Assembly (NCBI GenBank): GCA_023053685.1
Contig: JALIGW010000005.1
Location: 51,387,742 to 51,451,741, forward strand
DNA: 64,000 nt
Origin: Diadophis punctatus similis
Taxonomy: Eukaryota; Chordata; Lepidosauria; Squamata; Dipsadidae
Direction of reading: 5' to 3'
Part shown: in pieces, positions 48,080 through 59,198 of the stretch
Numbering within the stretch: position 1 is the stretch's first letter
Layout of the letters: each line of letters begins with the position of its first letter
Position numbers and translations under genes: made by a program
The notes under the pieces: model-generated
Databases searched by the model: none
Seen by the model: the letters and a program-made list of their open reading frames with translations, nothing else
Told to the model about the DNA's origin: nothing

Positions 48080-48360
48080 AATATCTCGTGAGGTAAGACT
48101 GATGATGATGATCGTCCATTGTGTTTGAAGAGGACCTTGACATCTATCAGGTTGTGACATGTTATCAGACGGGCACGAAATGTTCTGCCACATGTTGGGC
48201 AGACATGTGTGGACACCATTGTCGCAGCATTTGCAGCTCTGGCTTTGCGGAGTGATCACTTTTCTTCTTCTATGGCTGTTCTTCTGTCCTCAGATATTTG
48301 GCAGCCTTGATGGATCAGCATGTGCCATATTGATTGATCTTGTGCCAGGATTTCCCAGGA
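48080..48360 (-). mobile_element. LINE-like fragment with a zinc-finger motif
   Basis: The minus strand reads HVCPTCGRTFRARLITCHNL at about 48210-48150, followed by a serine run (GATGATGATGAT on the plus strand). A C-x2-C finger with R-x-F-R-A-R and a following serine tract is familiar from carboxyl ends of some non-LTR retrotransposon proteins. The second half of the finger is decayed. The frame is open for only about 67 codons. A host zinc-finger exon is possible but there is only one degenerate finger. Confidence 0.45.
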
Positions 48361-48778
48361 CTAAAACTAGAGAGATTATCAAAGTAACTAATTGTAGCAA
48401 TAATTACTGGATAATTAAAGTTAATTCATTCTCTTAATTTTAAAACAAAATTCTGTATGTTTGTTGCCACTTTCATTACATATCGCCCCACAATATCTCA
48501 CATTTTTCTGACATTTTCCTCAGTTGTCCTTCCTAGCAAATGAACAATTCATCTTATCCAACAGTAGTCTCAGTTTCTCCCCACATCATACTTGCTCTCC
48601 CCTCCATGTATTTCTTTACCAATCAATAGCAAAAACAAGTAATGCTTCTCTTCCCTTTTTCTAATCTTTCTTCAGATTTGTTGTAGACTTATAGAAGAGT
48701 TTGACATAGAATTGAGCAAAGCTTCACCTTGATAATGTTTCATCAGAGTGCAGCTAGACATCACATACAACTAAATAG
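48361..48778. other. No recognised feature
   Basis: AT-rich spacer. Confidence 0.4.
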
Positions 48779-48786
48779 ATACCGAG

Positions 48787-49408
48787 CAGGGGCGGGTTCC
48801 TAACTTTTTTACTACCACTCTGTGGACGTGGCTTATTTTGTGGGTGTGGCTTGTGGCTATGTGACCGGGTGGGCGTGGGCCTCGGGAGCTTGGCAGCGGC
48901 TGGAGAAGCGGGGGGCATTGCCCACCCACAATGCAGCCCCCCGCAGCAAGAGCAGCAAGACCGTGGCAGCGGTTCTTCTAGGAGGCTCCGTTCGGCCTGA
49001 ATGCTTCTCCCCATTCAATGATCCTAGTCTCCTGCTGCCCGTTCCCCCTCCCCTCAGCAGCTCGAGAAGCCTCGAACGTGCAAAAATGCCTAGGATCATC
49101 ATGGCTTCTCGGACTGCTGAAGGGAGGGGAATGGAGATAGCTCCTGCTGCCCATTCTTTCAGCGTCTCACACGCTCCCTCAGCCATCCTCCCCTGCTTGG
49201 GTTCACTGTGGGGTAGGAAGGCAGCGCATGCGCAGTGCTGGAAGCTTGGCTTCTGGGCATGCACAGAAGAAAATTTTTAAAAAAAATTAATTTTTTTTTT
49301 AATGACGGGGCCCAGGCACCAGCAACCGACTGCTCCGGTACTGTGACATCACCAGCGGGCCGCTATCGGTGCTATAGAGTGGACCGCACCAGTAGGAACC
49401 CACCACTG
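48787..49408. mobile_element. hAT-type element, family 1, longest copy
   Basis: A 622-bp copy starting CAGGGGCGGGTTCCTAAC and ending GTAGGAACCCACCACTG, with a perfect duplication ATACCGAG at 48779-48786 and 49409-49416. The interior is GC- and CpG-rich, with blocks AATGATCCTAGTCTCC and AAATGCCTAGGATCATC in inverted relation and GCGCATGCGCAGTGCTGG near the right end. Overlapping frames of 86-152 codons on both strands arise from GC content; none resembles a transposase. Confidence 0.94.
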
Positions 49409-49416
49409 ATACCGAG

Positions 49417-51297
49417 GTAATATTGCAATACTGTAAACAGTAATACTGTTTACTGCAGTACATCAAAATTCCTCTGGATTTTTGACTTGCTTTTTTGACT
49501 TGTATCTAATAAGAGAAATGAATGGAGATAGAAGAAGCAAACTACTCAAGGCCCAGTACACACATTTATCTGTCCAGACAATTACCAAGAATCAAGACGT
49601 ACACAAAACTTTATTTCTATATTCTTAGGCAAAAGTTTGGAATTTGATTAGACTTTATAAAAGAATGAGAGTTCTGGTTATTTTTCTATGGGACACCTAC
49701 GTTATCCCATAAATTGAGGTAAAGACTTATAAGGCTGCCAAGACCTTGCAATATGAAAAGGAAGCAAATTTCATCTTAGGATATGGTAAATCAATATCAA
49801 AAATCTGTATCATTTACTAAGGATATTTTGGAAGAAAATCATAATATGTTACCATTAATAGATAAGAAACTTTATTATGTACTAACTCTATTAACATGCT
49901 TTCCATAAGCCTTAAAAATAATAAAATTATTGTTTCTCCTCAATTCAAGCCATAATCCATAAATGCAAATATATTTATACATGGCTGTATATTGAAAAAC
50001 ATGAAATGTATGCATATGTCTTGGTCATTTCATAACTAAAAATGTAAAGTATCATCTTCCATTTGAATAAGTTCCCTTTTCATTTGAAAGTAAGTTTGAA
50101 AACTAATTTTCTTTTATCAAAGTGAATGGAAATTAGTACAAAAATGTAGAAGGATTTTTCTAGTACATAGTATTATTTCTATTCATGAAATGACTTCCAA
50201 ATAAAGTATCTTTAGAAAATGAATATGCTCTTACATTTCACAAGCTACATGGCCAGCATCTTCAGAGAAAGTTTGAGACCAAACTTGGACATAAAATTTA
50301 TATTTTAAATATTGTCCATATTTAAGAGAGAAGAATGCCCACAACCAATTGCTGAATGCTAACGAGATGACAGTTAAAAGATTTCTTCCTTTAAATTATT
50401 CAAATAATAATGATTGGTATGATTTATAAATTTCTATAGCCTTTCTAATAATTCTATGACAACAGCTGTTATAATGCACATACTGTATATACTGATGTTC
50501 TATAGATATATTTTATGATTTGGCCATGTGATTGGCATTAAGCCTTGCTTGAATATACTTTCTTTTTAAAGTGAATATTCCTTTCTGTATTCTGTGAAGC
50601 ATCCAGCTTGTTCATATAACTGTCCCCACACTGGCAATTTGTTTTATACACTCCCTTGGTTCTTAGTTTGTGAGTTTATTTTTATTAAAGGCAGCAGTTA
50701 TTTTATTTTTTCCACCATCCGAGATCTTATCCCCACATTTTTCTTGTCCAGAATTTTCCTCATTCTGTCAATTACACCGAAGATGTATATTGCTTATAAT
50801 TCTTCTGTTGCTCTATAAATACAACTTATAGTATATTTTTTATTTATAAGGATATTGTACTGCTAGCAATGCTTTGATAGCATCTCTTATTTTGTCATCC
50901 TGATTCACTAGTGATCCAATAACTCATCTTTTTAAATGACAGTGATGCAGCACTGGTGTAAATAAACTTTATTTAATCATCAATGAACAGGACTTATACA
51001 ATAAGTGATATATGTATAATAATATAGCTAATAATGATGTACTTTTGAATTATCAGCGCTTTCAAGTAGTAAAACTAACCCATGCAAATATGACTATATT
51101 GGTTAAAATAATAAAGTCCAGCTTCGCACTGTAAAAAAATTGACCACGATTTGTTTTAATATGCAATGTTGCCTAAATAAGTCCATGAATGGGTATTCCA
51201 CCAAAATTTGGTTCTAGCCTTACTCATTTCTTTTTTAGCCTTCCCATTATTTCTCTTCATGTAATTGCTTTGGTAAAAATGCAGACCTCAATAGGAA
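49417..51297. other. No recognised feature
   Basis: About 1.9 kb of AT-rich sequence with no supported feature. Confidence 0.4.
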
Positions 51298-51380
51298 GAG
51301 AGAGGGGGGGAGGGAGGGAGGGGAGGAGGGAAGGAAGGAGGGAGGGGAGGAGGGAAGGAGGGAGGGAGAGAGAGAGAGAC
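51298..51380. repeat. (GGGA)n-rich microsatellite
   Basis: Irregular GGGA and GGAA units ending 10 bp before a TA-flanked MITE. Confidence 0.95.
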
Positions 51381-51390
51381 TATATAGGTA

Positions 51391-52033
51391 CCGTATTTTT
51401 TGGAGCATAAGACGCACCGGAATATAAGATGCACCTTAGTTTTTGGAGAGGAAAATAGCTGAAAAAATCTGCCTACCAGGTATTTATCTGGCTAGCGTCC
51501 TTAGTCTGGTCAGCTTCAGCACATTATTTTATCCCCTGGTTAAGACTTAAAAAAACCTTCTTCGGAGAGAGTAACAATGAAAGAGCCTGCAAGCCAGTAA
51601 GAGCTGGGAATATCATTAACACCTGGTTAGGGCTAGAAAAAAACTTATTCGGAGCAAGTAGAGCAATGAAAAAAACCCTGCAAAGACTTAGGGCTGGAAA
51701 AACATTCTTCAGAGAGAGTAACAATGAAAGAGCCTGCAAGCCAGTAAGAGCTGGGAAGATCATTAGCACCTGGTTAGGGCTAGAAAAAAACTTATTCGGA
51801 GCAAGTAGAGCAATGAAAAAAACCCTGCAAAGACTTAGGGCTGGAAAAACATTCTTCAGAGAGAGTAACAATGAAAGAGCCTGCAAGCCAGTAAGAGCTT
51901 GGTAGATCGTTAGCACCTAGTTGGGGCTGGGGAAAAAGCTCCGAAAAAGCTACATTCAGAGTATAAGACACACCCAAATTTTCAGCCACTTTTAGGGAGG
52001 AAAAAGGTGCGTCTTACACTCCAAAAAATACGG
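51391..52033. mobile_element. TA-flanked MITE with 147-bp tandem array
   Basis: Starts CCGTATTTTTTGGAGCATAA and ends ACACTCCAAAAAATACGG, flanked by TA at 51389-51390 and 52034-52035. The interior has about 2.5 copies of a 147-150-bp unit: the TTCTTC(A/G)GAGAGAGTAACAA block recurs at about 51558, 51705 and 51852. A 147-bp unit is 49 codons, so repetitive frames stay open on both strands; they are not genes. Confidence 0.85.
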
Positions 52034-52039
52034 TAATCC

Positions 52040-52340
52040 AGACAAAACCATAAGTACCAACACTGTCTTTATTATAGGGTTATAGTAACAGAATCTTGCA
52101 AGTCTGAAAGTGCACCCCCCCATCTTTAGAGCCCAAGAAATTATGGACAGCTCATTCTGAGATGCTTGCTATATCCATCTTCCTTTTGTGGGCTATCTTG
52201 CTTTTTATCCGACCATTGCCATTCTAGTGTTGCTCCTCCTCCTCAATCAATATCCCCATTACTCCACATATTTACATTTTCACAAACTCAGAACAAAGTA
52301 CCTAGCTAAGCAGTAAAGCGGTTGTTTCCTGACTACCAAT
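52040..52340 (-). mobile_element. Probable LTR remnant
   Basis: On the minus strand a GGATAAAAAGC (TATA-like, plus-strand 52200-52210) precedes, by about 130 bp, AATAAAG (plus-strand 52067-52073), and between them lies CTTGCAAGATTCTGTTACTA, shared with 17331-17440. Promoter, then polyadenylation signal, then a short end is LTR order. Ends are not defined; the right edge at 52033 is cut by the MITE. Confidence 0.45.
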
Positions 52341-52920
52341 TTAACTGGCTGGTACTAATTAAACCTTTCAATGCAAATATTGTCCAGTGATAGGAACTGC
52401 CTTGTCAAAAAGCCCAGATTTATTGAATAGCACAAAGACAGCATATATTAATACCTTCATTATGGAACTTCCATCTCTAATCATTTTAATTACTGCAATC
52501 ACAGTAGAGAAGCACCTGCAATTTGGAGCAATCAGCAGCCTTCAGATTGCTAAAATTAAGGGTTCACATACATTGTTAATAGTTGAAAGCTTTTGTTGAA
52601 TGCTATCAAAAGGTCAGCTGGGCTCATGGTAAGTGGTCCTTGTATAGGTATGCCTGTCATTTTTGCTAATAGGAATTCTGTTGCTTTAGAGATAGAATAC
52701 ATTTGAGACAAGAAAGAGGAAGATGTTAAAGGAGAAAATTTGGGTAACATTCCTAATTTCCTTCTCAGGATTTGGAAAAAGAATGAAAAAAAAGAAAGAA
52801 ATTGAACTAGAAATTGGTTGGGTATTTATTTGTTAAGCATGGTGGTCCAGATAGCCTCTTTCATTTTGAGGCTGTCCTGTTTTTTAAATAAACACTTTAG
52901 AGAAGAAAAGATTTTAAATA
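52341..52920. other. No recognised feature
   Basis: AT-rich spacer. Confidence 0.4.
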
Positions 52921-54180
52921 AGGACCTAAAGTTGCAGGATCCAATCTGTGTCTGAAACCAGGACCAGAGGTTTAGTCTTCCAAGCTTTTAGATTCGGGCT
53001 GGAGCTCATCCTCAGGAAACGTCTCCCTAGCAGAATGTATTTAGAAGACTAAACCTCTGGTCCCAGTGACCAACTGAGATTGGATCCTACAACATTATTT
53101 TTTTTATTTTTTTTAAATAATCTTTATTGAATTTTTTACAATAAAAAAGGACACAAACAGCACACAACAACACACAGACAAGACACACGTAACACAAACG
53201 AGTACACGTATTTACACGCAACATTACAGAATAATCCAGTGCTTTAACAGCGTTATTAAAATATTCGTTTTGTATTGAGAGCTATATATACATTTTAAGT
53301 ATGTTCCATATCGTAGGTATCGGTGGTTATCATCCATAAATTAGTTTATTTAATTACAACTTATAAAAGAAAGTAATTATAAATATATCTCAACTCATCT
53401 GCCAAATTTTTTATTTTGGGTTTTGATTGATCCAAATATATACCTTGTTCCATATTTTGTAGAAGTCCGTGTCATCTTTTCCGTGTATCTGCATTGTTAA
53501 TTTGCACATTTCTGCGCACTCCAGTATTTTTCTGATGACCATCGAGGCAGTGGGGGTGTGTTCTAATTTCCAATTCTGAGAGTATGTTAATCTAGCTGCT
53601 GTAACTATGTGTAGGATTAAATATCTTTCTTCTTTTGTGTATCTTGTGCGGAGTATCCCTAATAAAAAGAATTCAGGTTTTAGTGCAATTTCTCTCTGTA
53701 ATATTTCTTCCAGCCAAGCTCTAATTTTGTTCCAGAAAGTTCTGGCTTTAGGGCAAGTCCACCATTGGTGATAGTATGTACCTCTCTCCTTTTTACACTT
53801 CCAACATTTTGGGGAGGTTGTTGGGAACATTTTTGCCAGTCGGGCAGGGGGGAGGTGCCAGCGGTAGAACATTTTATATAAATTTTCTTTGTATGAGGCC
53901 ACTAATGTAAGTTTATAATTTGATTCCCAAACTTTATCCCATTCTGAAAGTGTTATTGAATAGCCAAAGTTTTGTGCCCATGCTATCATGTTTCCTTTTA
54001 CCACTTCTTCAAAGAGTTTATATTCTATCATAAAGTTATAAAGCCGAGAGATTATTTTTCCATCTGGTCCTAGTAGAATTTTATCTAGAGCATGTTCATT
54101 TTGAAAGCCGGGTTGTATCGCATCCTTAGTGTACCTCGTACTAATTTGTAGATAGTGATCCTACAACATTATTTTAGGAC
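52921..54180. mobile_element. Foldback interrupted by L1
   Basis: Arm 52931-52982 (GCAGGATCCAATCTGTG ... GACCAGAGGTTTAGTCTTC) pairs with arm 53046-53092 (GAAGACTAAACCTCTGGTC ... GATTGGATCCTACAAC), with a loop of about 60 bp. The outermost part of the right arm is repeated after the L1 insert because it is the L1 target duplication. The minus strand of the loop has TTTCCTGAGGATGAGCTCCA then GCCCGAA, which resembles a hammerhead CTGANGA box, stem II and GAA box, though the stem II closing pair is wrong. The overall form is similar to the foldbacks at 2128 and 22126. Confidence 0.5.
53102..54156 (-). mobile_element. 5'-truncated L1 with open ORF2 end
   Basis: A 1,055-bp L1 on the minus strand, flanked by a perfect 19-bp duplication GATCCTACAACATTATTTT (53083-53101 and 54157-54175). 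The implied nick TTTT/AG fits the L1 endonuclease preference. Coding runs without a stop from the truncated 5' edge to 53411, about 248 codons. It includes YKMFYRWHLPPARLAKMF and the zinc-knuckle-like CWKC...H-Q-W-W-T-C, the carboxyl-terminal region of ORF2p. The reading frame has no start of its own. An A-rich tail lies at 53102-53150 (plus-strand T). Confidence 0.93.
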
Positions 54181-55760
54181 ACGTATATTTTCCTTCATTT
54201 GTCAGGATCTAGTGTGTTTATAAGGCAAAACGTTTTCAGGATTCAGGATTGTGTGTGTGTTAAAAATCGTGTTTCATTGTGCTGCTTTCCTTCCATGGTA
54301 GAGGAGAAGCAAGAAAAACAAATGAAAAAATAAAGGAATCTTATGAATCTTAAAAGAGCTGTTACAACAGTCCAGTAATTTCTTCTTTTTTCTCTCAGCT
54401 TGTGACAGCATAGTGGTAGTACTTCCTCCTCTTTCTAAAACCAAACCAAACCTGTCAATATCAAAAGTATTTACAGAGAGAGATGCGTCAATGTAATTAT
54501 TCAATTAGTGAAATGCTGGGCTGAAGTAATTTGGGTTAAGAAGTTGAAAGATGGTTATCTGACTGGCTGCTTTTTTATTTTTATGTGGCAGATGAATTTA
54601 TCTCCCTGAATGAGTGGGTTGTTTTTTCCTGCCTTCCTCAGGTCCACAGGTTCATTTTTCCTAGGAAAGAGATGTAAAAGAGACCACCTGCTCCTTAAAT
54701 GTGCATGTGGTGCACATCTCACTTAAAGTGGTGATGGGTGGACCATTGAAATATCTAAAAGATCAAATTAAGGTTAGATCAATCATGGAGAAAATATATC
54801 TGGTAACTAGGAGCTGAAAATGACTTGATGGCAGATTATCTATGTGGTGCACATGGTGACAAAGGAGCCAAGCCAGGAAAATGGGAAAAGGCTCCAATTA
54901 TTTCCCAATTCAAAGGCAAATAAACTCAGTGGCAGCCCAAGGATGAGAGAAGTAATCAGCAAGGCTTATGGCAGCTATCCAACAAGCAAACCAGATTGAG
55001 GTAGAGCCAAAAAGAATGGCAAGGATGGAGTGAGGACAGAATGAGAAGCACCTGAAATTAAACAGCTGAAGAAAGCCTACTGTGTATAACAGTCCAGCTG
55101 GGGAGTTCTTCACATAAGCTCCATGTGAGAAGATATTGAGTGTTGGAAGGAGAGAGAGGAAAAACTTCAATACTGCAAGTCCTTAGAGAAGATATGAAAA
55201 GGTTTTCAAATGTAAAGAGACTATGTATGGCTAAAAAAGCTGAAGAAATGGGAAAATATTAAGATTCAAAGAGCCAGGAAAAAAGTGAATAAAGGAGAGA
55301 ATATAATACAGAGTTATAAAGTATAATAATAGGAAAAAGTAGCCATAAAACACAGAGGTAGAAATATATAGGTTAAATAAAACTGAGATCAATTTATAGC
55401 AACAGGAAAAATGTGAATTAAGATAGGCAGTAAGAAAAAGATACACAGGTAGAGTTAACATTAAGATTAAACACGGGGAATATTATAATTACACTTTATT
55501 TTTTAAAATAAAACAACTCCTAGTGGGGCAAAGACAAATCCAAACCCGGTGTTTGGATTTAATATGTACCAGTTAGTCTCTGACTCCATGTACCTTCACA
55601 AAAACATTTTATATCTCTTGGTAAGAGCTGGCTGGTATGAAATGTTTGAGCATGACCAAAACAAGTTAAATCTACTTCCACAAGTTAATTGTATATGTGT
55701 GATAAAAACATAGAGCAATGAGATGTGTGTTTCTGTATTATATATAAAATTTATATCTCA
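54181..55760. other. No recognised feature
   Basis: About 1.6 kb of AT-rich sequence with no supported feature. Confidence 0.4.
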
Positions 55761-56100
55761 CCTTTCATATAAGGCCCATACATGCCTATAAAGCCCTACA
55801 TGGCAGGAACCAGGCTACCTACAGAACCATCTTCATCCCAGCCATCCCAGCCCTATAAGGCAGGGAAGGTATGTTGCAGACTGTGTCAGTCAAAGAATTC
55901 CAACTGATGGGGTATAGAAAGAAAGCCTCCTCTGCCATTGCCCCGAAAGAATATTCTCTCCCTCAAAGTGAGGCAGGCCACCATTCTCCTGGCCTTCTGA
56001 AAAGGCATTAAAACATGGCTCTGTGGCCTTGCATGGGGATCCCAAAAGAACACAAAGCTGTGGGGCTGGTTTGTGCCTTGGGTTTTTTAAACTAATTTTT
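55761..56100 (+). mobile_element. L2-like LINE ORF2 relic
   Basis: CCTATAAAGCCCTACATGGC (Y-K-A-L-H-G), CCAGGCTACCTACAG (P-x-Y-L), CCTCCTCTGCCATTGCCCC (A-F-S-A-I-A-P) and AAGGCATTAAAACATGGCT (K-A-L-K-T-W) are in the right order for the end of an L2/CR1-type reverse transcriptase. Frameshifts separate them. Confidence 0.6.
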
Positions 56101-56167
56101 AACAGGATTCAATCATCCTTGCCTTCTTTTAAATTCTAAATTGTTAATGTTTAATTTATATACATAT

Positions 56168-56348
<181 letters not shown>

Positions 56349-56627
56349 TTTTTATGTATTAATATTTTATTGTACAGTACACCATTATGAGGGAGATGGG
56401 CAATTCAATAGTGTAAAAAATAAATACAATAAATAAGGAATATTACCTTGTTTTCACCACTGGAGCAGCTCTCTGAGGAAGAGGAAAACTTACCCTAAGT
56501 TACTCAGTAAACTTTTGTGGATGAAGATGGAGTAGAATTTGCATCTGCCAAAATCAGTCCAACATCTTAAGTTTATTGGTTCTCCTACATATCAGAGAAA
56601 AGGAATGCTAAGAGAAATAAAAATGAA

Positions 56628-56863
56628 AGCAATAGCACTTAGACTTATATACCACTTCACGGTGCTTTTTTACAGCCCTCTCTAAGTGGTTTACAGAGTC
56701 AGCATATTGCCCCCAACAATCTGGGCCCTCATTTTACCCACCTCAGAAGGATGGAAGGCTGAGTCAACCTTGAGTCAGTCAGGATTGAGGAAATCGAATT
56801 TGTGGCAATGTGAACAGAGTTAACCTGCAATACTGCATTCTAACCACTGCGCCACCACAGCTC
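56628..56863 (-). mobile_element. Sauria-type SINE
   Basis: The minus strand carries box A (TGGCGCAGTGGTTA, plus-strand 56841-56854), the body block CCAGATTGTTGGGGGCAAT and the end TATATAAGTCTAAGTGC with TATTGCT. Box B is badly decayed near 56795. Confidence 0.9.
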
Positions 56864-57970
56864 TTAATAAATGCTAAGAATATGATAGGGTACTGGTGAA
56901 GACAGTATGAATAACTATTCAGTATGTACCAATTAATTTATAATATTCATATCTGATTCAATCATTTCTGTTTTTGGGGCCTATGGGATATATTTCAAAA
57001 ACTCTTTTTTTGATGTTGTGTAGCCAATCACCCTCTGATATCATTGTAGCAAGAGCAGCAATGTGTATTTGTAATTTTTTTCACATATATATCTCAGAAG
57101 GAAATTTTAAAAATTAAAACCTTCCAAAATAAAGAGTTCAACAGTATTCGCCTGTAACAGTAACTGTCTATTTCTGTATAAATATTGAAATACTTTCTCA
57201 TCTCATCATGATGTTGCAGAATTTGCACTGCTCAAAGCAAATATGGTTAAAAAAAGGTAAACTTTAAAAAAATATGTTCTTTCATAGAACAAAAGTCTTC
57301 TGCATACAATCACAAAATATGACTGTAGTTGAAATATAAATATTAATATTTTTGACAAATGTGCAGAATTTTTTCAGTAGTTGTATAATTTTTGAATTAG
57401 TGTGCAAGACAGAAAGAAAGAATAAAAATAAAATTACAAGAGTTGAGCATAGCTTGTCACAGGTTTCACCACTGATGTTCAGGGACAATAAAAGAGTTCA
57501 AATGTTAAGTATTATTTTTGCTGTTGGTATCTTGTCTCTTCAAATAAACAGTTGGAAAGAACATGTATGGCACATCCAAAAAGAGGAAAACAAGAAAAAA
57601 ATTGTTTGCAGCATAAACAAATGTCAGGCATGGGAAAGTAAATATGTCCTAATACACAATACATAATCTTCCAGCTTTCCCACATAAAGAAAATTCATTA
57701 CATGCATTTGTAGAAATGTCTCCAGTGACTTAAAGCCTACCAGAGGCTTAGTTTTTCATTCTGATAACCTTTTCACAAAAGAGGCCTGAAATGGATCCAG
57801 ATGGAAGTTTTACAGTAAGTATACATATATAAATCAAACTGAATTCCTATTTCTTGTTCTGATTGTGCACCTGAGCCAACAAAATAGAAGCTTGCAAACA
57901 TGAGAGAGGGAGGAAAGATGACAGCTTAAGCAAATTACTTCATAAATGCTAAGGATCACAGTGCATGCAA
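56864..57970. other. No recognised feature
   Basis: AT-rich spacer. A 104-codon frame at 57352-57666 has no motif I recognise. Confidence 0.4.
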
Positions 57971-58033
57971 AGAGAGAGGGGGGGAGGGAGGGAGGGAGAG
58001 AGAAAGACAGAAAGAAAGAAAAAGAAAGAAAGG
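57971..58033. repeat. (GGGA)n and (AAAG)n microsatellite
   Basis: GAGG-type units change to AAAG-type units near 58005. Confidence 0.95.
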
Positions 58034-58296
58034 GTTAGGCAGGGAACGGGGCAGGTGGACTTTTTAAAGTGAAAATTAGTTAAGCTATTTGAGCTGGGAA
58101 TTGAGAATAAGCAGGAATTTGGATGGATGTTCTGACAAGGTGGTCTAGATAGAAGCCAAAGATATTTATGTTAATGTCTGTCACACTCTAACTGTAACTA
58201 TGAGAGAGACCTGGAGTTCCAGGGTGTAGTGTAGGGGGCTCTTGAAGGAGCGGGAGTTACACGAGCCGTGATTGGCTAGTTGATTTGTGGCTATTG

Positions 58297-58303
58297 TATA
58301 AAA
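58297..58303 (+). promoter_or_regulatory. LTR TATA box
   Basis: TATAAAA within the LTR, about 25 bp after the CCAAT-type motif. Confidence 0.7.
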
Positions 58304-58372
58304 GGGAGCTGTCAGCTAATGACAGCTGAGTTCCTGTCAGTTACACTTGTACGAGTTATATGAGTTACCGTT

Positions 58373-58378
58373 AATAAA
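58373..58378 (+). terminator. LTR polyadenylation signal
   Basis: AATAAA, about 70 bp after the TATA box and 54 bp before the LTR end, consistent with an R region between them. Confidence 0.65.
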
Positions 58379-58433
58379 GTATATTAGTTCCTGCCTCAGC
58401 GTGTCCTCGATGAGCAACCCACCAATATAACAC

Positions 58434-58451
58434 TGGCGACGAGGATGGGAT
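58434..58451 (+). other. Primer-binding site of the gypsy element
   Basis: TGGCGACGAGGATGGGAT begins one base after the LTR. The TGG start fits pairing with a tRNA 3' CCA end. I cannot name the tRNA. Confidence 0.6.
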
Positions 58452-58529
58452 CTCGCTCCTAAATTGGACTCGGAACTTCTTCCTGGAATTTGCGTGTGAG
58501 GAGACAGCCTTGTCAGGTTATGATACAGC

Positions 58530-58945
58530 TTGAAGGAAGAAATGGTGACCCAACATACCTTTGCTCCTTTCAAGCCACCGGGTGAGACATGGGAATCATA
58601 CATAGCTCGTTTCGAGTGCTTCTTCATTGCCAACGAGTATACCGAGCTGTCAGGAGATAGGAAGAGGGCTTACTTCTTAGGGTTTTGTGGAACTGAAATG
58701 TTCGAGACAGCCCGAGCCCTCTTTGCCCCTAAGGCCATCCACAATGTGATGTGGGAAGAACTGCTGGCTAAGCTTAAAGACCATTATGCTCCTCCACCCT
58801 CCCGTTGTGCATGACAATATGCCTTCTACCATAGGAACCAGGGGGAGGGAGAATCCATTAATCAATATGTGGCAGCTTTGCGTAGAGTCGCTTTGTATTG
58901 CAAGTTCTATAATTTGGAACACTACACAGGGGATGATCACTTAAA
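58530..58945 (+). pseudogene. Gypsy gag amino-terminal fragment, broken
   Basis: A frame opens at 58530 and runs 94 codons to a TGA at 58812-58814. The same frame continues without another stop to a TAG near 58955. The segment has the W-x2-Y-x2-R-F-E-x-F-F and E-x-L-x-x-L-x2-H-Y features of retrotransposon Gag capsid-type domains, and the part after the TGA continues that domain. The TGA may come from CpG decay of an arginine codon. The reading stops where CR1 sequence begins. No protease, reverse transcriptase or integrase follows, so this is a dead fragment. Confidence 0.8.
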
Positions 58946-59124
58946 CATGAGCCAGTAGTGAGGCAGCAGTCAAAAAAGCTAATACAACCCTTTGTTGTAT
59001 AAACAGAGGCATAGAATCAAAAGCATGTGAAGTATTAGTAACACTTTATAAATCCTTAGTAAGACCATACCTACAATACTGCATCCAGTTTTGGTCACCA
59101 TATTACAAAAAAGATGTTGAGACT

Positions 59125-59198
<74 letters not shown>

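Larger units (their letters stand above)
58179..58432 (+). mobile_element. Ty3/gypsy-type LTR
   Basis: A 254-bp LTR beginning TGTCACACTC and ending AATATAACA. It has a CCAAT-box complement (ATTGG, 58271-58275), a TATA box and an AATAAA signal. Directly after it lies TGGCGACGAGGATGGG, which is in primer-binding-site position and is typical of vertebrate gypsy-type elements. Only one LTR is present in this window. Confidence 0.85.

Noticed and set aside
48822..49280. 152-codon frame and antisense frames of up to 135 codons
   Set aside because: They are within a hAT MITE bounded by a perfect target duplication and have no transposase motif.
51524..51916. 130-codon repetitive frame and its opposite-strand partner
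   Set aside because: Both come from a 147-bp tandem unit whose length is a multiple of three, so stops are avoided by structure.
58530..58814. A domesticated gag-derived host gene
   Set aside because: The frame is short, interrupted, directly behind its LTR and truncated by CR1, as expected of a dead insertion.
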